Origin: JBLMZI01 sp050258755 | GTDB taxonomy: Bacteria; Bacillota; Syntrophomonadia; Syntrophomonadales; DTU052 | DNA length: 64,000 nt | Reading direction: 5' to 3' | Assembly: GCA_050258755.1 (NCBI GenBank) | Contig: JBLMZI010000010.1 | Location: forward strand, 1 to 64,000 | Shown here: piece by piece, positions 24,341 through 33,488 of the stretch | Layout: each line of letters begins with the position of its first letter | How positions within the stretch are numbered: position 1 is the first letter of the stretch | Notes under the pieces: model-generated | Database searches by the model: none | What the model saw: the letters and a program-made list of their open reading frames with translations, nothing else | What the model was told of the DNA's origin: nothing | Translations under genes and position numbers: made by a program

Positions 24341-25915
24341 TCAATCCGGGAAGTCGTTTTTGATCACCAGCATCCGGTCCACGTTTTTCAGCAGAACGTC
24401 AACCAGGCTGGGATCAAACTGCCGGCCGCGCTCCTCGGTGAAAAGGTTGATGACATCCTCGATCGGCCAGGCCTTTTTGTAAACCCGTTCGTGGCTCAAC
24501 GCGTCAAAGACGTCGGCAACTGCGACAATCCGGCTGAACATATCGATATTTTCGCCCTCAAGTCCATAGGGATAGCCCTTCCCGTCCCACCGCTCATGAT
24601 GCTGCAGCGCGATCGTAGCCGCGGCTTTCATGATGGTCGGCGTGGAATTGCGCAGCATCTGATAGCCGGAAAGACTGTGGGTCTTAATGATTTCGAATTC
24701 GTCCGGATTCAGTTTGCCGGGTTTGTTCAGGATGCTGTCCGGAACCGCCAGTTTGCCGATGTCATGAATTGGCGAAGCGATCCAGACCAGGTCAGCGGCT
24801 TCTTCGGTCAGCCCGGATTCCAAGGCCAGCAGCCGCGCATATTCGGCGACCCGTTTAACATGCCGGCCGGTCTCGTGCGAGCGGGCTTCGGCAATCTCAC
24901 CCAGGGTGAAGATGATCTCTTTCTGGGTGGCGACGATTTCATCGTTCAGCTGAATGTTGTCAAACGCGGTGGAGAGGTTCATGCAGAAGATCTCGACCAG
25001 GTTCTTTTCCCAGGTGGTCAGTTGGTGCAGCCCTTCCAGGTAGATAATATTTTCCGTGCCGCGCTTTCCGGAAAAGTAGGCGGCCAGCTTATCCGCGAGA
25101 TACATGCTGTGCTGGTGCACCAGGGCTTCCTGAATCGCGGAGTGAACCGGATCGGCAACAGCGGACTGCAAAGCCTGGCCAATCGCATATTCATAACGCC
25201 CAGATGCGGCCAGGACGTGAAACTCGTCGTATTCCTGGCGCGTGGCCGCAATCCCTGAGGTGCGCACATAAAGCCCGGTGCCGTCCATGTGCAGCAGGGC
25301 CGAAAGCTGGGAAAGCGATCCGGCCGCCAGTTTGACGAGCGACGGCGCTTCATACAGGCTGCTCAGCGAATCGATAATTTGTTCCAAGCCCCGCTTGCTG
25401 TTGTTGATGATCATCAAGTCGCGATAGGAGCGCAGCGCCGCCAGCAAAGAGGTATACAGGCGCTGAGAGGTCAGTTCGGTTTTTTCCTTGTAATCATTGA
25501 TGTCATAATCGACCATGACCCGCTGTTCGGGCGCTTGACCAGGCTGACCGGTTCGCAGGATGATCCGGATATCAGTATTGTGGAGTTCCTCACGCAGATA
25601 GCGAACGACGCGGAGACCGGCGTCATCCGTCTCCATGACCACATCAAGCAAAACGACCGCAATATCTTTTTCGGCGGTCAGCATTTCGATCGACTGGGTG
25701 GCGGTATACGCGTTGAAAATCTGAAGCGGGCGTCCTTCGAATGCGAATTCCTGAAGAACCCAGGAGGTAACCCGATGAACCTCCGGTTCATCATCTACAA
25801 TCATGATTTTCCAGGGCGGCCGCACTGGCGTTGTCGCCACTGCGGCTGCAGGACTGGCCGGGGTTTCGGGTTCAGGCTCGTCCGGAAATAATTCGTCGTT
25901 CAGTTCGTCTGCCAT
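24341..25915 (-). CDS. Response regulator with REC, DUF3369 and HD-GYP domains
   Basis: 524 aa from ATG 25915 after AGGAGGCG. The REC domain (about 35-160) has IMIVDDE and the phosphorylatable Asp in VVLLDVVME. The middle (about 185-335) matches DUF3369. The HD-GYP domain follows, with HETGRHVKRVAEYA, SPIHDIGKLAVPD, HHERWDGKGYP and a final ADVFDALSHERVY. HD-GYP proteins hydrolyse cyclic di-GMP, so this protein probably lowers that messenger under control of the kinase encoded just upstream. The start overlaps the kinase by 16 bases, which couples their translation. Confidence 0.9.
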   Translation of the reverse strand: MADELNDELFPDEPEPETPASPAAAVATTPVRPPWKIMIVDDEPEVHRVTSWVLQEFAFEGRPLQIFNAYTATQSIEMLTAEKDIAVVLLDVVMETDDAGLRVVRYLREELHNTDIRIILRTGQPGQAPEQRVMVDYDINDYKEKTELTSQRLYTSLLAALRSYRDLMIINNSKRGLEQIIDSLSSLYEAPSLVKLAAGSLSQLSALLHMDGTGLYVRTSGIAATRQEYDEFHVLAASGRYEYAIGQALQSAVADPVHSAIQEALVHQHSMYLADKLAAYFSGKRGTENIIYLEGLHQLTTWEKNLVEIFCMNLSTAFDNIQLNDEIVATQKEIIFTLGEIAEARSHETGRHVKRVAEYARLLALESGLTEEAADLVWIASPIHDIGKLAVPDSILNKPGKLNPDEFEIIKTHSLSGYQMLRNSTPTIMKAAATIALQHHERWDGKGYPYGLEGENIDMFSRIVAVADVFDALSHERVYKKAWPIEDVINLFTEERGRQFDPSLVDVLLKNVDRMLVIKNDFPD

Positions 25916-28167
25916 GATATAACGCCTCCTTCGTCTTCGCAGCATGGTCCCTGCGCCAGCGGCACCGTGATTTCAAAGCGCGTACCGGCCCCCGGGGCTG
26001 TGATCAAATCTATTTTTCCATGCAATTGCAGGGTGACCGTTGTATTGACAATGTGCATTCCGAGCCCGGTGCCGCCGTTGCTCCGTTTTGTAGTGAAAAA
26101 CGGATCGAAAATCTGTGCGGCAACCGTCTTGTCCATGCCGCAGCCGTCGTCCGAGAAAGTCAGGTGAAAATCGTTTCCCTCCACGGTGGCTTCGATGCGG
26201 ATGGTTCCAGGTTGGTTATCGGGAAACGCATGTAAAAGCGAGTTCATGACCATGTTGGACAGAATGTGCGCATAGGCCCCCGGATAACTGTCAATGGACA
26301 GATCGGGCCGGCAAACCACGACGATTTTGTGCGGCGTTTTTTTCAGCTTGGGCTGCAGGCTCAGCAAAATTTCATTGATATATTTCAGCACGTTGAACTC
26401 TCGGCGTTGTTCACTGGTCCGGTCCGCGGAAACTTCCTTGAAGCTTCGGATCATTTCCGCCGCCCTGATTAAATTGGCCGCCGCGATCGCCATTCCAGTG
26501 CGGAGGTTGTTTAAAAAGTCCGCCAGATCCTGCCGGCGGGCCGATCCGTTCTCGAAGGCGTCTTCAAACGTGTTGGTCAGGTTATCCATATTGGTGATCG
26601 CGGTCACCGAGATCCCGACCGGTGTGTTGATTTCATGGGCAATTCCCGCCATCAGCTGTCCCAGGGAAGCCATCTTTTCGGAACGAATCAGCTCATCCTG
26701 GGCGGCATGCAGCTGGTCGATTTTTTGCCGTAGCTCCCGGTTGGCCTCGGCCAGGCTGAATTCGGTCTCGACCCTGCTCTGCACTTCCTGCTCCAGGGCC
26801 TGGTTGGAACGCGTGAGGGCCTGATTGATGCTGGTCAGATTAACCGTCCGTTCGGCCACCTGCTGTTCGAGCTGTTCCCGGGCGGAAAGCAGGTCGTTTT
26901 CGTACTCTTTCTGACGGGAAATGTCACTGATTGAACCGGTAATCCGGATCGGATTGTCGTGCTCATTCCAGATTCCCCGGCCGCGGATCATCATCCAGCG
27001 ATAACAACCGTTCCGGGCCCGAAACCGGCATTCGACCGTGAAATATTCGGACCTTTTCTGCAGGTGTCTGGCCAGCTCGGCCTGGACCGGCAGCTGATCA
27101 TCCAGGTGGATCATGGTCACGAAATCCGGAATATTCTTGGGGAACTCGTCAATCGTGTATCCGAACAGGTTTGCGGCTTGATCAGAGAAAAACAGGGTTT
27201 CACGTCGGGTTTCCCAGTCAAAGATGCCGTCATTGGCTCCGAGCAGGGCCAGTTCCCAGCGTTCCTCGCTGCGCCGCAAATCGGCGGTAATGCGGGCCAC
27301 GGTATGTTTCAGATGCTGCGGGTACAGGGCAACCAGCGCCGCAATCAGGCCGATGAGAACCGCCAGAATCATACGATAAACCAGGTTCGAAGGCGGTCCG
27401 GCATTCTGGTTCCAGCCGCCGATCGGAGCCGAAGCCAACTGCCAGTTACCGCCGGGGACGCTGAGCGAGGAGCGCAGCGGCGTTTTTTTCGCGAGCACGG
27501 CATTGCCCCAGAAGAAGTCGGTTTGACCGCTGGTATTGAGGCTGGTGACGGCCAGATCAAGGGTGGCGCGTTTCCGAAGCATGGCATGCCATGCCGGAGC
27601 CGCCTGGGCTGAACAGAACAGAGAGACAGCGCCCCGGGATTCGATTTCCGGGTGCGCGTCTTCGCCGGATGAAATCAGAACCGGGGTGAATACCGCGAAA
27701 CCGCTGAAAGCGTGGGGAATGACCACAGGTCCCCGAATAAGGGTTTTGTTTTTATAAAGGGTATCCACATACATGGCTTCGGTCGTCTTCGCGACCGCGC
27801 GAACCTGGATTCCGTTGAGAAAGGGTTTCTCTTTTCGCGCATAAACTTTTGTTATTTGCCCGTCTTTCCAGATGATCGCATATTCAACGTCGCTGAGCCG
27901 CTGCATGATGGCATCAATCGTCGTCTGGTTAGGCTCGGATTGTCCCGGGGACAGCGAAAGATCACGGGCCAGGTTTTCCGCCACCGCGGCGCGGGCCTCC
28001 ATATAGGCCTCGAAATCGGATCGAAAATGAGCGGTTTCTTGGAAGACCGACGCGCGCAACCGTTCCTGGGCTGCCCGCTCTTCCAGAACAGTGAGCTTCC
28101 CAAGACCGAACAAAGCTATGACAAAGGCGATCAGCCCGATTAGGATCGATGTAAGCACTCGATTCAT
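25900..28167 (-). CDS. Membrane sensor histidine kinase with PAS domain
   Basis: 755 aa. Two transmembrane helices (about 5-25 and 265-287) enclose an extracellular sensor of about 240 residues of no family I recognise. Then come a PAS_3-type domain (about 305-425), a coiled coil (about 430-500), a phospho-acceptor helix with GIAHEINTPVG and an HATPase domain with N-box MNSLLHAF, G1 DDGCGMD and G2 GGTGLGMHI. It should phosphorylate the REC-DUF3369-HD-GYP protein with which it overlaps, linking an external signal to cyclic di-GMP turnover. The ligand is unknown. Confidence 0.9.
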   Translation of the reverse strand: MNRVLTSILIGLIAFVIALFGLGKLTVLEERAAQERLRASVFQETAHFRSDFEAYMEARAAVAENLARDLSLSPGQSEPNQTTIDAIMQRLSDVEYAIIWKDGQITKVYARKEKPFLNGIQVRAVAKTTEAMYVDTLYKNKTLIRGPVVIPHAFSGFAVFTPVLISSGEDAHPEIESRGAVSLFCSAQAAPAWHAMLRKRATLDLAVTSLNTSGQTDFFWGNAVLAKKTPLRSSLSVPGGNWQLASAPIGGWNQNAGPPSNLVYRMILAVLIGLIAALVALYPQHLKHTVARITADLRRSEERWELALLGANDGIFDWETRRETLFFSDQAANLFGYTIDEFPKNIPDFVTMIHLDDQLPVQAELARHLQKRSEYFTVECRFRARNGCYRWMMIRGRGIWNEHDNPIRITGSISDISRQKEYENDLLSAREQLEQQVAERTVNLTSINQALTRSNQALEQEVQSRVETEFSLAEANRELRQKIDQLHAAQDELIRSEKMASLGQLMAGIAHEINTPVGISVTAITNMDNLTNTFEDAFENGSARRQDLADFLNNLRTGMAIAAANLIRAAEMIRSFKEVSADRTSEQRREFNVLKYINEILLSLQPKLKKTPHKIVVVCRPDLSIDSYPGAYAHILSNMVMNSLLHAFPDNQPGTIRIEATVEGNDFHLTFSDDGCGMDKTVAAQIFDPFFTTKRSNGGTGLGMHIVNTTVTLQLHGKIDLITAPGAGTRFEITVPLAQGPCCEDEGGVISWQTN

Positions 28168-28864
28168 AGGCTCAAACGCTCCTCAGCATGACGCGATCCT
28201 GCAGACCGGGGGTTCTAATGGAAATAACAATCAGCAAGGAACACGATCGATTCAGATGACACTGGAAACTGGTCTGATCGGTACTTGCTGAAAAAACGGT
28301 CAGCCGTCATAGCGCTGCACGCACGCAATATGAAAGACTGCAGAATGAGAGGAGAAGGATGTGCAGACAACGAAAAGGTTGCGGTAAAAGCAGCCGATTG
28401 TGCAGATTGTAACTCCGTCCCCATCTCTTTCTTTTTTCGGGCGCCAAAAGGAACTTTCGGTTCCAGTCATTGGGCTGACAGCGCCCCGGACTAATCCTTA
28501 TCGTCCTGTTAAAACCGTGCCCTTTTTGGGGGGGCAATCGCGGCGGTTTTGTTCGGCGGCGTCACATGCTGAATACAGGCAGCGATCATTGAAAGATTCA
28601 TGACAGAGACGAAGAAAAATACAGTCATCCTCAGGGGGGTCACGCCCAGCGCTTGGCCAAAGCCCCGGAATAATATTTTTACTATTTCGACAACCGAAGG
28701 CCCGTTCCTGCCTTTCGTGGCCATTTTGAAGAGAAAATGATCAACTGATTTGATGGGTTAACGGGGAAAGCGGTGAAAGGATATACTGGGAATAAATATG
28801 TGATGCGCTTTAACCCGTAAATTATTACGACGCACCGCTTAAGAGACCTGAGGGAGGGCCTTGC
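28168..28864. other. Long intergenic region between divergent genes
   Basis: About 700 bases with no convincing gene. A nested inverted-repeat structure occurs at 28439-28486: GGGCGC/GCGCCC enclosing GGAAC/GTTCC. A weak promoter-like pair TTAACG (28758) and TATACT (28782), 18 apart, precedes the cyclase gene. Small open frames (28285-28494 plus, 28509-28724 minus) lack ribosome binding sites. Confidence 0.4.
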
Positions 28865-29506
28865 ATGCCATTGATCGATTTGACCCGGGAAATCATTCCG
28901 GAAATGCCGGTATTGCCAGGAACTGAGCCACCGCGGATTGACACTGTCCGTTTTCTTGCCCAGGACGGTTATGCCGAGTCCCGGTTCACGTTTTACACCC
29001 ATATCGGTACGCATGTTGATGCCCCGGCGCACTTGATCAAGGGCGGCCGTCCGCTGCATACTTATCCGATTGAGCAATTTATCGGTCAGGCACTGGTGCT
29101 GGACTGCAGCAGTCTCCCTGACCTGGAAATCCCGCTGACCCACGTTAGGCAAGCTGTCGAACCGCTGCCGGCAGCCATTTCCTTTCTGCTCATCCGAACC
29201 GGCTGGAGCCGGCATTGGGGGAGTGAACAATACTTTCAGCCATTTACGGTTTTGAGCGCTGAAGCGGCCAAATGGCTTGCCGCCTTCCCGCTTAAAGGGG
29301 TCGGGGTCGATGCGTTTTCGGTGGATTCGCTGGATTCAACCACGCTTCCGATTCATCACGCGTTTTTGAACCGAGACATTCTAATCCTTGAAAACCTGGC
29401 GAATCTCGAAGCGCTTCCGGACAGCCCGTTCGAGCTTACCGTTCTGCCGCTGAAAGCCCGATTCCCGGATGGCGCCCCAGTGAGGGCAGTCGCCCGAGTC
29501 CGGTAA
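28865..29506 (+). CDS. Cyclase family protein (kynurenine formamidase-like metal hydrolase)
   Basis: 213 aa of the cyclase/KynB family. The metal-binding motif HIGTHVDAPAH is at about residues 46-56 and a second conserved block GVDAFSVDSLD is at about 148-158. The family includes arylformamidases, isatin hydrolase and polyketide cyclases. No tryptophan-degradation genes are nearby, so the substrate is open. ATG 28865 follows GGGAGGG. It stands alone upstream of the DUF421 pair. Confidence 0.8.
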   Translation: MPLIDLTREIIPEMPVLPGTEPPRIDTVRFLAQDGYAESRFTFYTHIGTHVDAPAHLIKGGRPLHTYPIEQFIGQALVLDCSSLPDLEIPLTHVRQAVEPLPAAISFLLIRTGWSRHWGSEQYFQPFTVLSAEAAKWLAAFPLKGVGVDAFSVDSLDSTTLPIHHAFLNRDILILENLANLEALPDSPFELTVLPLKARFPDGAPVRAVARVR

Positions 29507-29575
29507 AGGGTACATAAATTCCGCAATGCCGGCAAATAGTATCAGAAAACAGGAAGAACGAGGTTTTTTGGTACC

Positions 29576-30283
29576 ATGCTTCTTGCCGTGCTGCGCACTC
29601 TGATTCTTTTCACCTTTGTCGTTTTATTGGTTCGCGTGATGGGAAAACGGCAGATCGGACAACTCCAACCTTATGAACTGGTTATTATCATCATGATTTC
29701 CGAACTGGCCGCCATTCCCATGCAGGATACCCGGATTCCGCTGCTCGCCGGACTGATCCCGATTCTGGTGCTGGCAACCGCCCAGGTGGCCGTCTCCTAT
29801 GCCGCGCTGAAAAGCGACCGCGCCCGCGGGGTCATCTGCGGCCGGCCGAGTGTTCTGATCGAAAACGGAAAGATCGTGGAGGAGGAGCTGCGCCGGCAGC
29901 GCTACAACATCAACGATCTCCTGGAGCAGCTTCGCTCGAAAGACGCGGCCAATATTGCCGATGTGGAATATGCGATCCTGGAAACCAGCGGCCAGCTCAG
30001 CATCATCCCAAAGTCGCAGAAGCGGCCGGTTAACCCGGAAGATCTCAACCTGTCCACCCCGTACGAAGGCCTGCCGACGACTCTGATTATCGACGGCCGG
30101 ATATTTCATGACAATCTTAAAAAAATCGGGCTGACACCGGAATGGCTGTTCGGAGAACTGACGAAATTAGGCATTCGACGTGCTTCGGATGTGCTGTTTG
30201 CCAGTCTGGACACCGAGGGCAGGCTGTATTACCAGTTAAAGCAGTCGGTCCGAAATCGGCCTGCGGGGGAGGTCGCGTCATGA
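29576..30283 (+). CDS. DUF421 (YetF-like) membrane protein
   Basis: 235 aa. Three N-terminal helices with the conserved MGKRQIGQLQPYE loop, then a cytoplasmic domain with GVICGRPSVLIENGKI and ADVEYAILE. YetF/YdfS-type DUF421 proteins are common in spore formers, are found in spore membranes, and have been linked to germination. Its stop overlaps the next ATG (ATGA), and the partner is DUF4363, the usual neighbour. The ribosome binding site is poor (GAGG 13 bases upstream). Confidence 0.8.
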   Translation: MLLAVLRTLILFTFVVLLVRVMGKRQIGQLQPYELVIIIMISELAAIPMQDTRIPLLAGLIPILVLATAQVAVSYAALKSDRARGVICGRPSVLIENGKIVEEELRRQRYNINDLLEQLRSKDAANIADVEYAILETSGQLSIIPKSQKRPVNPEDLNLSTPYEGLPTTLIIDGRIFHDNLKKIGLTPEWLFGELTKLGIRRASDVLFASLDTEGRLYYQLKQSVRNRPAGEVAS

Positions 30284-30660
30284 AAACGCTGATCGCGATG
30301 CTGGCGGTTTTAGGGCTCGTGGTCGGTGGGGGAATCTGGAGCAACAACCGGTTGGTGACCTCGGCCCATACCTTAAATACCCAGGTTAAAAAGGTGATGG
30401 CTGATGTCGGTGACGAACATTGGACTTCGGCGCAGTCCGGGGTCCGCCGGCTGAATCAGGAATGGCACCGGCAAGGGAAATGGTGGCCGGTTTTTCTGGA
30501 TCACCAGGAAATGGACAATATCGATTTCGCCCTTGCCCGCGCCGAAAAATACGTGTATACCCGGGACCGTGCGCTTGCCCTGGGAGAGTTTTCAGAGCTG
30601 CGTTCCATGATCGAGCACCTGCCCGAGAAGGAAGCTGTTAATATGAAAAACATTTTATAA
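30280..30660 (+). CDS. DUF4363 family protein
   Basis: 126 aa. N-terminal signal or anchor helix (about 3-20), then a soluble helical domain with the family-typical W-x-x-A-x-x-x-x-x-x-L-x-x-x-W spacing and a C-terminal EFSELRSMIEHLP. GGGGGAGG lies upstream of ATG 30280, which overlaps the DUF421 stop by four bases, so the two proteins are translationally coupled and presumably act together at the membrane. Confidence 0.75.
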   Translation: MKTLIAMLAVLGLVVGGGIWSNNRLVTSAHTLNTQVKKVMADVGDEHWTSAQSGVRRLNQEWHRQGKWWPVFLDHQEMDNIDFALARAEKYVYTRDRALALGEFSELRSMIEHLPEKEAVNMKNIL

Positions 30661-30711
30661 TGGCTTAGACAGTCTCAGCTTGCCGAAATACCGGGCCCGA
30701 AGTGTCACGTT

Positions 30712-31383
30712 TTACGTCACGTTCGCGGTCCGGATTTCTTTTGCCACCGGAAACGTCATTCGAAACCCGTCGATCCGGATTGCCAGCAGCGGTTTAACGC
30801 GGCTTATATCCGGAAAACGTTCCGGGTTCACGGCTAACCGTTTGATTCGGACCAACCGGCCGATCCCGTAGCCCGAGAATACCGTCTCCAGCAGGCGGCC
30901 TCCCGGTTGTTCCTGGATTAAGGGAAAAGGCAGCAAGCGGGTATAAACCGGAAACGGAATGCCGAAGCGTTCCATTCGGCTCTCCAGCACCGGCTCTTCA
31001 TCGACGGTGACGGTGACCGACTCCCGGTTTGGTCCATCCTGAGCGAAGTCAAACTGGGCCAGTTCTTTCGGGATCGCCCAGTTAAGCCGGCCGTTTACCA
31101 CACTTTCCCGGGTTGAAACGTAGATTTTGGAAATGGTATGCCATCGCCTGGATCCAAAGGCCAGTTTCCCGGGCATCATCAGCAGTTCATCATAAGGCCC
31201 AGCGTCGGATTGATCATATCGAACCAGCATTACCGCGCCCAGTCCGCCCGCAAACCGGCGGGCATGTTCGGGCGTCAGGAAGGTTTGGTTGACCGCAAAT
31301 GACCTGTCAAACCGGTAAACCAGGACATAACCGTGCCCCCGCAGCTTCCATGGGGCCGGAAAGGTTTTCACTTCGTTTGGCAT
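30712..31383 (-). CDS. Acetoacetate decarboxylase family protein
   Basis: 223 aa, matching the acetoacetate decarboxylase fold: GPYDELLMMPG, then ISKIYVSTRESVVNGR and WAIPKELAQF, where the Lys sits in the region of the family's Schiff-base lysine. Many members are not true decarboxylases but aldolase-dehydratases or unknown. It is third in a MarR-SDR operon, 18 bases behind the SDR, suggesting a two-enzyme path on a keto compound. No signal peptide. Controlled, by inference, through the two MarR dyads at 32626-32675. Confidence 0.7.
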   Translation of the reverse strand: MPNEVKTFPAPWKLRGHGYVLVYRFDRSFAVNQTFLTPEHARRFAGGLGAVMLVRYDQSDAGPYDELLMMPGKLAFGSRRWHTISKIYVSTRESVVNGRLNWAIPKELAQFDFAQDGPNRESVTVTVDEEPVLESRMERFGIPFPVYTRLLPFPLIQEQPGGRLLETVFSGYGIGRLVRIKRLAVNPERFPDISRVKPLLAIRIDGFRMTFPVAKEIRTANVT

Positions 31384-31401
31384 CGGTCGGATAAAACCTC
31401 C

Positions 31402-32157
31402 TTACAGGCCCGCTTTCTGCCATTCACGGGCCAGGTACCACCGCTTCATAAACGGAAACAGGGTAAACAGAACCAGGGTAAGCCGGAACAGGCGGGATGG
31501 GTGAATCCAGCGCCGGTTCCGGCGAAGGCCTTCAAGGATGCTATCAGCAACCGTTTCGACATCCTGGGCCGGCCAGGGAACATAGGTGCTCTGGGCCGCT
31601 GAAAAGAACTCGGTTCGGGTGGCTATAGGGAACACGGTGGATAAAACCTGCCCTGGGGCCAATTCATATTGATAGCATTCGGCGAACCGGAGCAGCGCCG
31701 CTTTGGTTGCCCCATACAGGGCATATCCGGGCAGTGGCATGAAAGCCATCGCGCTGGCGGTCTGGAGAAAGAAAAACGGCCGATTTCCGCGCATCTGCCG
31801 CATCTTCTGCAGCGAATAGAGGACTGAAAGCACATTGAGTTTAAAGATTCGCTCCTGATGCGCCCAATCCGGTTCGGGAATCCGCTCGTGATAAGCAAAA
31901 CCGGCATTGGCATAAAACAAATCGACCGTTCCCAGCACAGCCCGCGCTTCTTCGAAAAGGCCATCGACACCCGCAGGCTCTGAGAGATCGCAGGCAAACC
32001 GGTGGAGATTCGGATGATCAAGCGGAATGGCCGGATCGTCCATATCGACCGCGGCTGCCAGCACAACCGCGCCAGCCTTCAGCAGTCGTTGGGCAACCGC
32101 CAAGCCGATGCCGGAAGATGCCCCGGTTACGACACAACGCGCGCCTGCAAGCTTCAT
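31402..32157 (-). CDS. Short-chain dehydrogenase/reductase
   Basis: 251 aa. NAD(P)-binding motif TGASSGIG near residue 12, NAG at about 89, catalytic Ser in QTASAMAF and Y-x-x-x-K as YGATK. A C-terminal hydrophobic stretch (LFRLTLVLFTLFPFM) resembles the membrane-associating tail of SDRs acting on lipophilic substrates. Its ATG is one base after the MarR stop, and the acetoacetate decarboxylase-like gene follows after 18 bases. Confidence 0.85.
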   Translation of the reverse strand: MKLAGARCVVTGASSGIGLAVAQRLLKAGAVVLAAAVDMDDPAIPLDHPNLHRFACDLSEPAGVDGLFEEARAVLGTVDLFYANAGFAYHERIPEPDWAHQERIFKLNVLSVLYSLQKMRQMRGNRPFFFLQTASAMAFMPLPGYALYGATKAALLRFAECYQYELAPGQVLSTVFPIATRTEFFSAAQSTYVPWPAQDVETVADSILEGLRRNRRWIHPSRLFRLTLVLFTLFPFMKRWYLAREWQKAGL

Positions 32158-32158
32158 T

Positions 32159-32596
32159 TTATTGCCCCCTCTCCAAGTTCAGCAGCTGTTTCAGTTTGCC
32201 CAAGCCGGCTACGATCGCCTGAAACTCGGACGGTTCGAGAACGTGGGCGTTTTCCCGGATCAGTTCGTACTGGTAGGTTTCCACCGCTTCCAGCAGTTTG
32301 CGCCCTTCGGGGCTGATGGCTACCCGGATGATTCGTTTGTTTTCCGCGAGCCGGGTTTTGGTCAGACGGCCCTTTTCTTCAAGCTGGGAAACCAGCCGGC
32401 TGGCATGAAAAAGCGGGACGCGGAGGGCTTCCGCGACGCCGCCGACCGTCAAACCGTCCGATAGGTCCAGAATCCGCAGCAGGTGGATTTCCTGCCAGGA
32501 AACTTGAAACAAACCGGTTTCAAGCTGTTCGAAACGATAAATGGTCTCCAGAAAATCATAAAGAAGTTCGCTTAATTCCGATTTTTTGAGGAACAA
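32159..32596 (-). CDS. MarR-family transcriptional regulator
   Basis: 145 aa from TTG 32596, which has AGGGGG seven bases upstream; longer frames run into the promoter. Winged HTH: LTVGGVAEALRVPLFHASRL, then the wing SQLEEKGRLTKTRLAENKR, with flanking dimerisation helices. It is the first gene of an operon with an SDR and an acetoacetate decarboxylase-like protein. Two perfect dyads lie over its promoter, so autorepression relieved by a small phenolic or lipophilic ligand is the likely mode. Confidence 0.8.
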   Translation of the reverse strand: MFLKKSELSELLYDFLETIYRFEQLETGLFQVSWQEIHLLRILDLSDGLTVGGVAEALRVPLFHASRLVSQLEEKGRLTKTRLAENKRIIRVAISPEGRKLLEAVETYQYELIRENAHVLEPSEFQAIVAGLGKLKQLLNLERGQ

Positions 32597-32625
32597 TCGA
32601 TTCAACCCCCTCTGGCCCCAAAAAG

Positions 32626-32675
32626 GTTGCAAAATGCAACGATTAAAGCGTAACGCATATAGTTGCAAATTGCAA
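32626..32675 (-). promoter_or_regulatory. Two MarR operators around the promoter
   Basis: Perfect dyads GTTGCA-AAA-TGCAAC (32626-32640) and TTGCAA-A-TTGCAA (32663-32675), centres 36 bases apart. On the minus strand TTGCAA at the upstream dyad and TAATCG 17 bases later form a promoter, so one dyad covers the -35 and the other the start point. Confidence 0.7.
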
Positions 32676-32712
32676 GTGATTGTCCAACCAGTCCGGAACC
32701 CAAACAAGGCAG

Positions 32713-33468
32713 CTAGATCCGATTGGCCAGGATCTCGACCCGGTACGCGGCCAAAAAATCGTCACCGTAAGGGAACAGCGGCCGCAGTTCGGCAGGCATG
32801 CTGTCGAGCAAACACAGGATTTCAAGGCGCTGTTCCGGGGGTGTGCCAATATAGTCAAACCACAGCGGCAGCGGGTAGTGCCAGGAATGCGGCCATAATT
32901 GAACGAGATCCAGCGGCAGCTTATCGGCATATTCGCGCCATTGGCGGGGCGAGGCGGACCAGGCATGAGACGAATCCCGCAGCCGTTCGATCTGATTCGC
33001 GAAGTTCTCGGCTGCCTCGCCGTCTGGCGCTGAGCAGTCCAGGATGTACAGCCGTCCGCCGGGCCGCAGAACCCGGCAGGCCTCCCGCAGTGCCCTGCCA
33101 GGATCGGCAAAATGGTGAACCGCAAAGCGGCAGGCCACGATGTCAAAGGTTTCGGCCGAAAATGGAAGTTCATGCACATCAGCGGCTTGAAACGAGATGT
33201 TGCGGCAGCCTTTTTCCCGCGCCGCGTCGGCGGCTTCTTCGAGCATTTCGTGGGTGATATCGATTGCCGTTATCGAATGGACATGCGGGGATAAGGCCAG
33301 TGCGGTATGGCCGCCGCCGGTCGCCAGATCCAGGGCGTTCTCAAACGGCTTGGGTGACAGCAGTTCGATCATCCGAGCCAGTTCGATCGGATTGCCGTGC
33401 AAAGTGGGCTGGCGGTAGTTCGCCGCTTTAGCACCGAAATTCTGTTTGATCCTGGTTTGGTTTCCCAT
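32713..33468 (-). CDS. SAM-dependent methyltransferase (UbiE/YcgJ type)
   Basis: 251 aa from ATG 33468, with AAGGAGG eight bases upstream. SAM-binding motif I is LDLATGGGHTA (about 47-57); acidic motif II is ITAIDIT, and the VACRFAVHHFADP block follows. A C-terminal domain with LWPHSWHYPLPLWFDY may bind substrate. It is encoded 20 bases downstream of another methyltransferase on the same strand. Substrate unknown; the type includes quinone and small-molecule methylases. Confidence 0.8.
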   Translation of the reverse strand: MGNQTRIKQNFGAKAANYRQPTLHGNPIELARMIELLSPKPFENALDLATGGGHTALALSPHVHSITAIDITHEMLEEAADAAREKGCRNISFQAADVHELPFSAETFDIVACRFAVHHFADPGRALREACRVLRPGGRLYILDCSAPDGEAAENFANQIERLRDSSHAWSASPRQWREYADKLPLDLVQLWPHSWHYPLPLWFDYIGTPPEQRLEILCLLDSMPAELRPLFPYGDDFLAAYRVEILANRI

Positions 33469-33488
33469 GACGATTCCTCCTTTTCGGT

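Noticed and set aside
28509..28724. Minus-strand 71-aa frame with a hydrophobic middle
   Set aside because: No ribosome binding site and a low-complexity end; the segment GVTPLRMT resembles translations of non-coding repeats.
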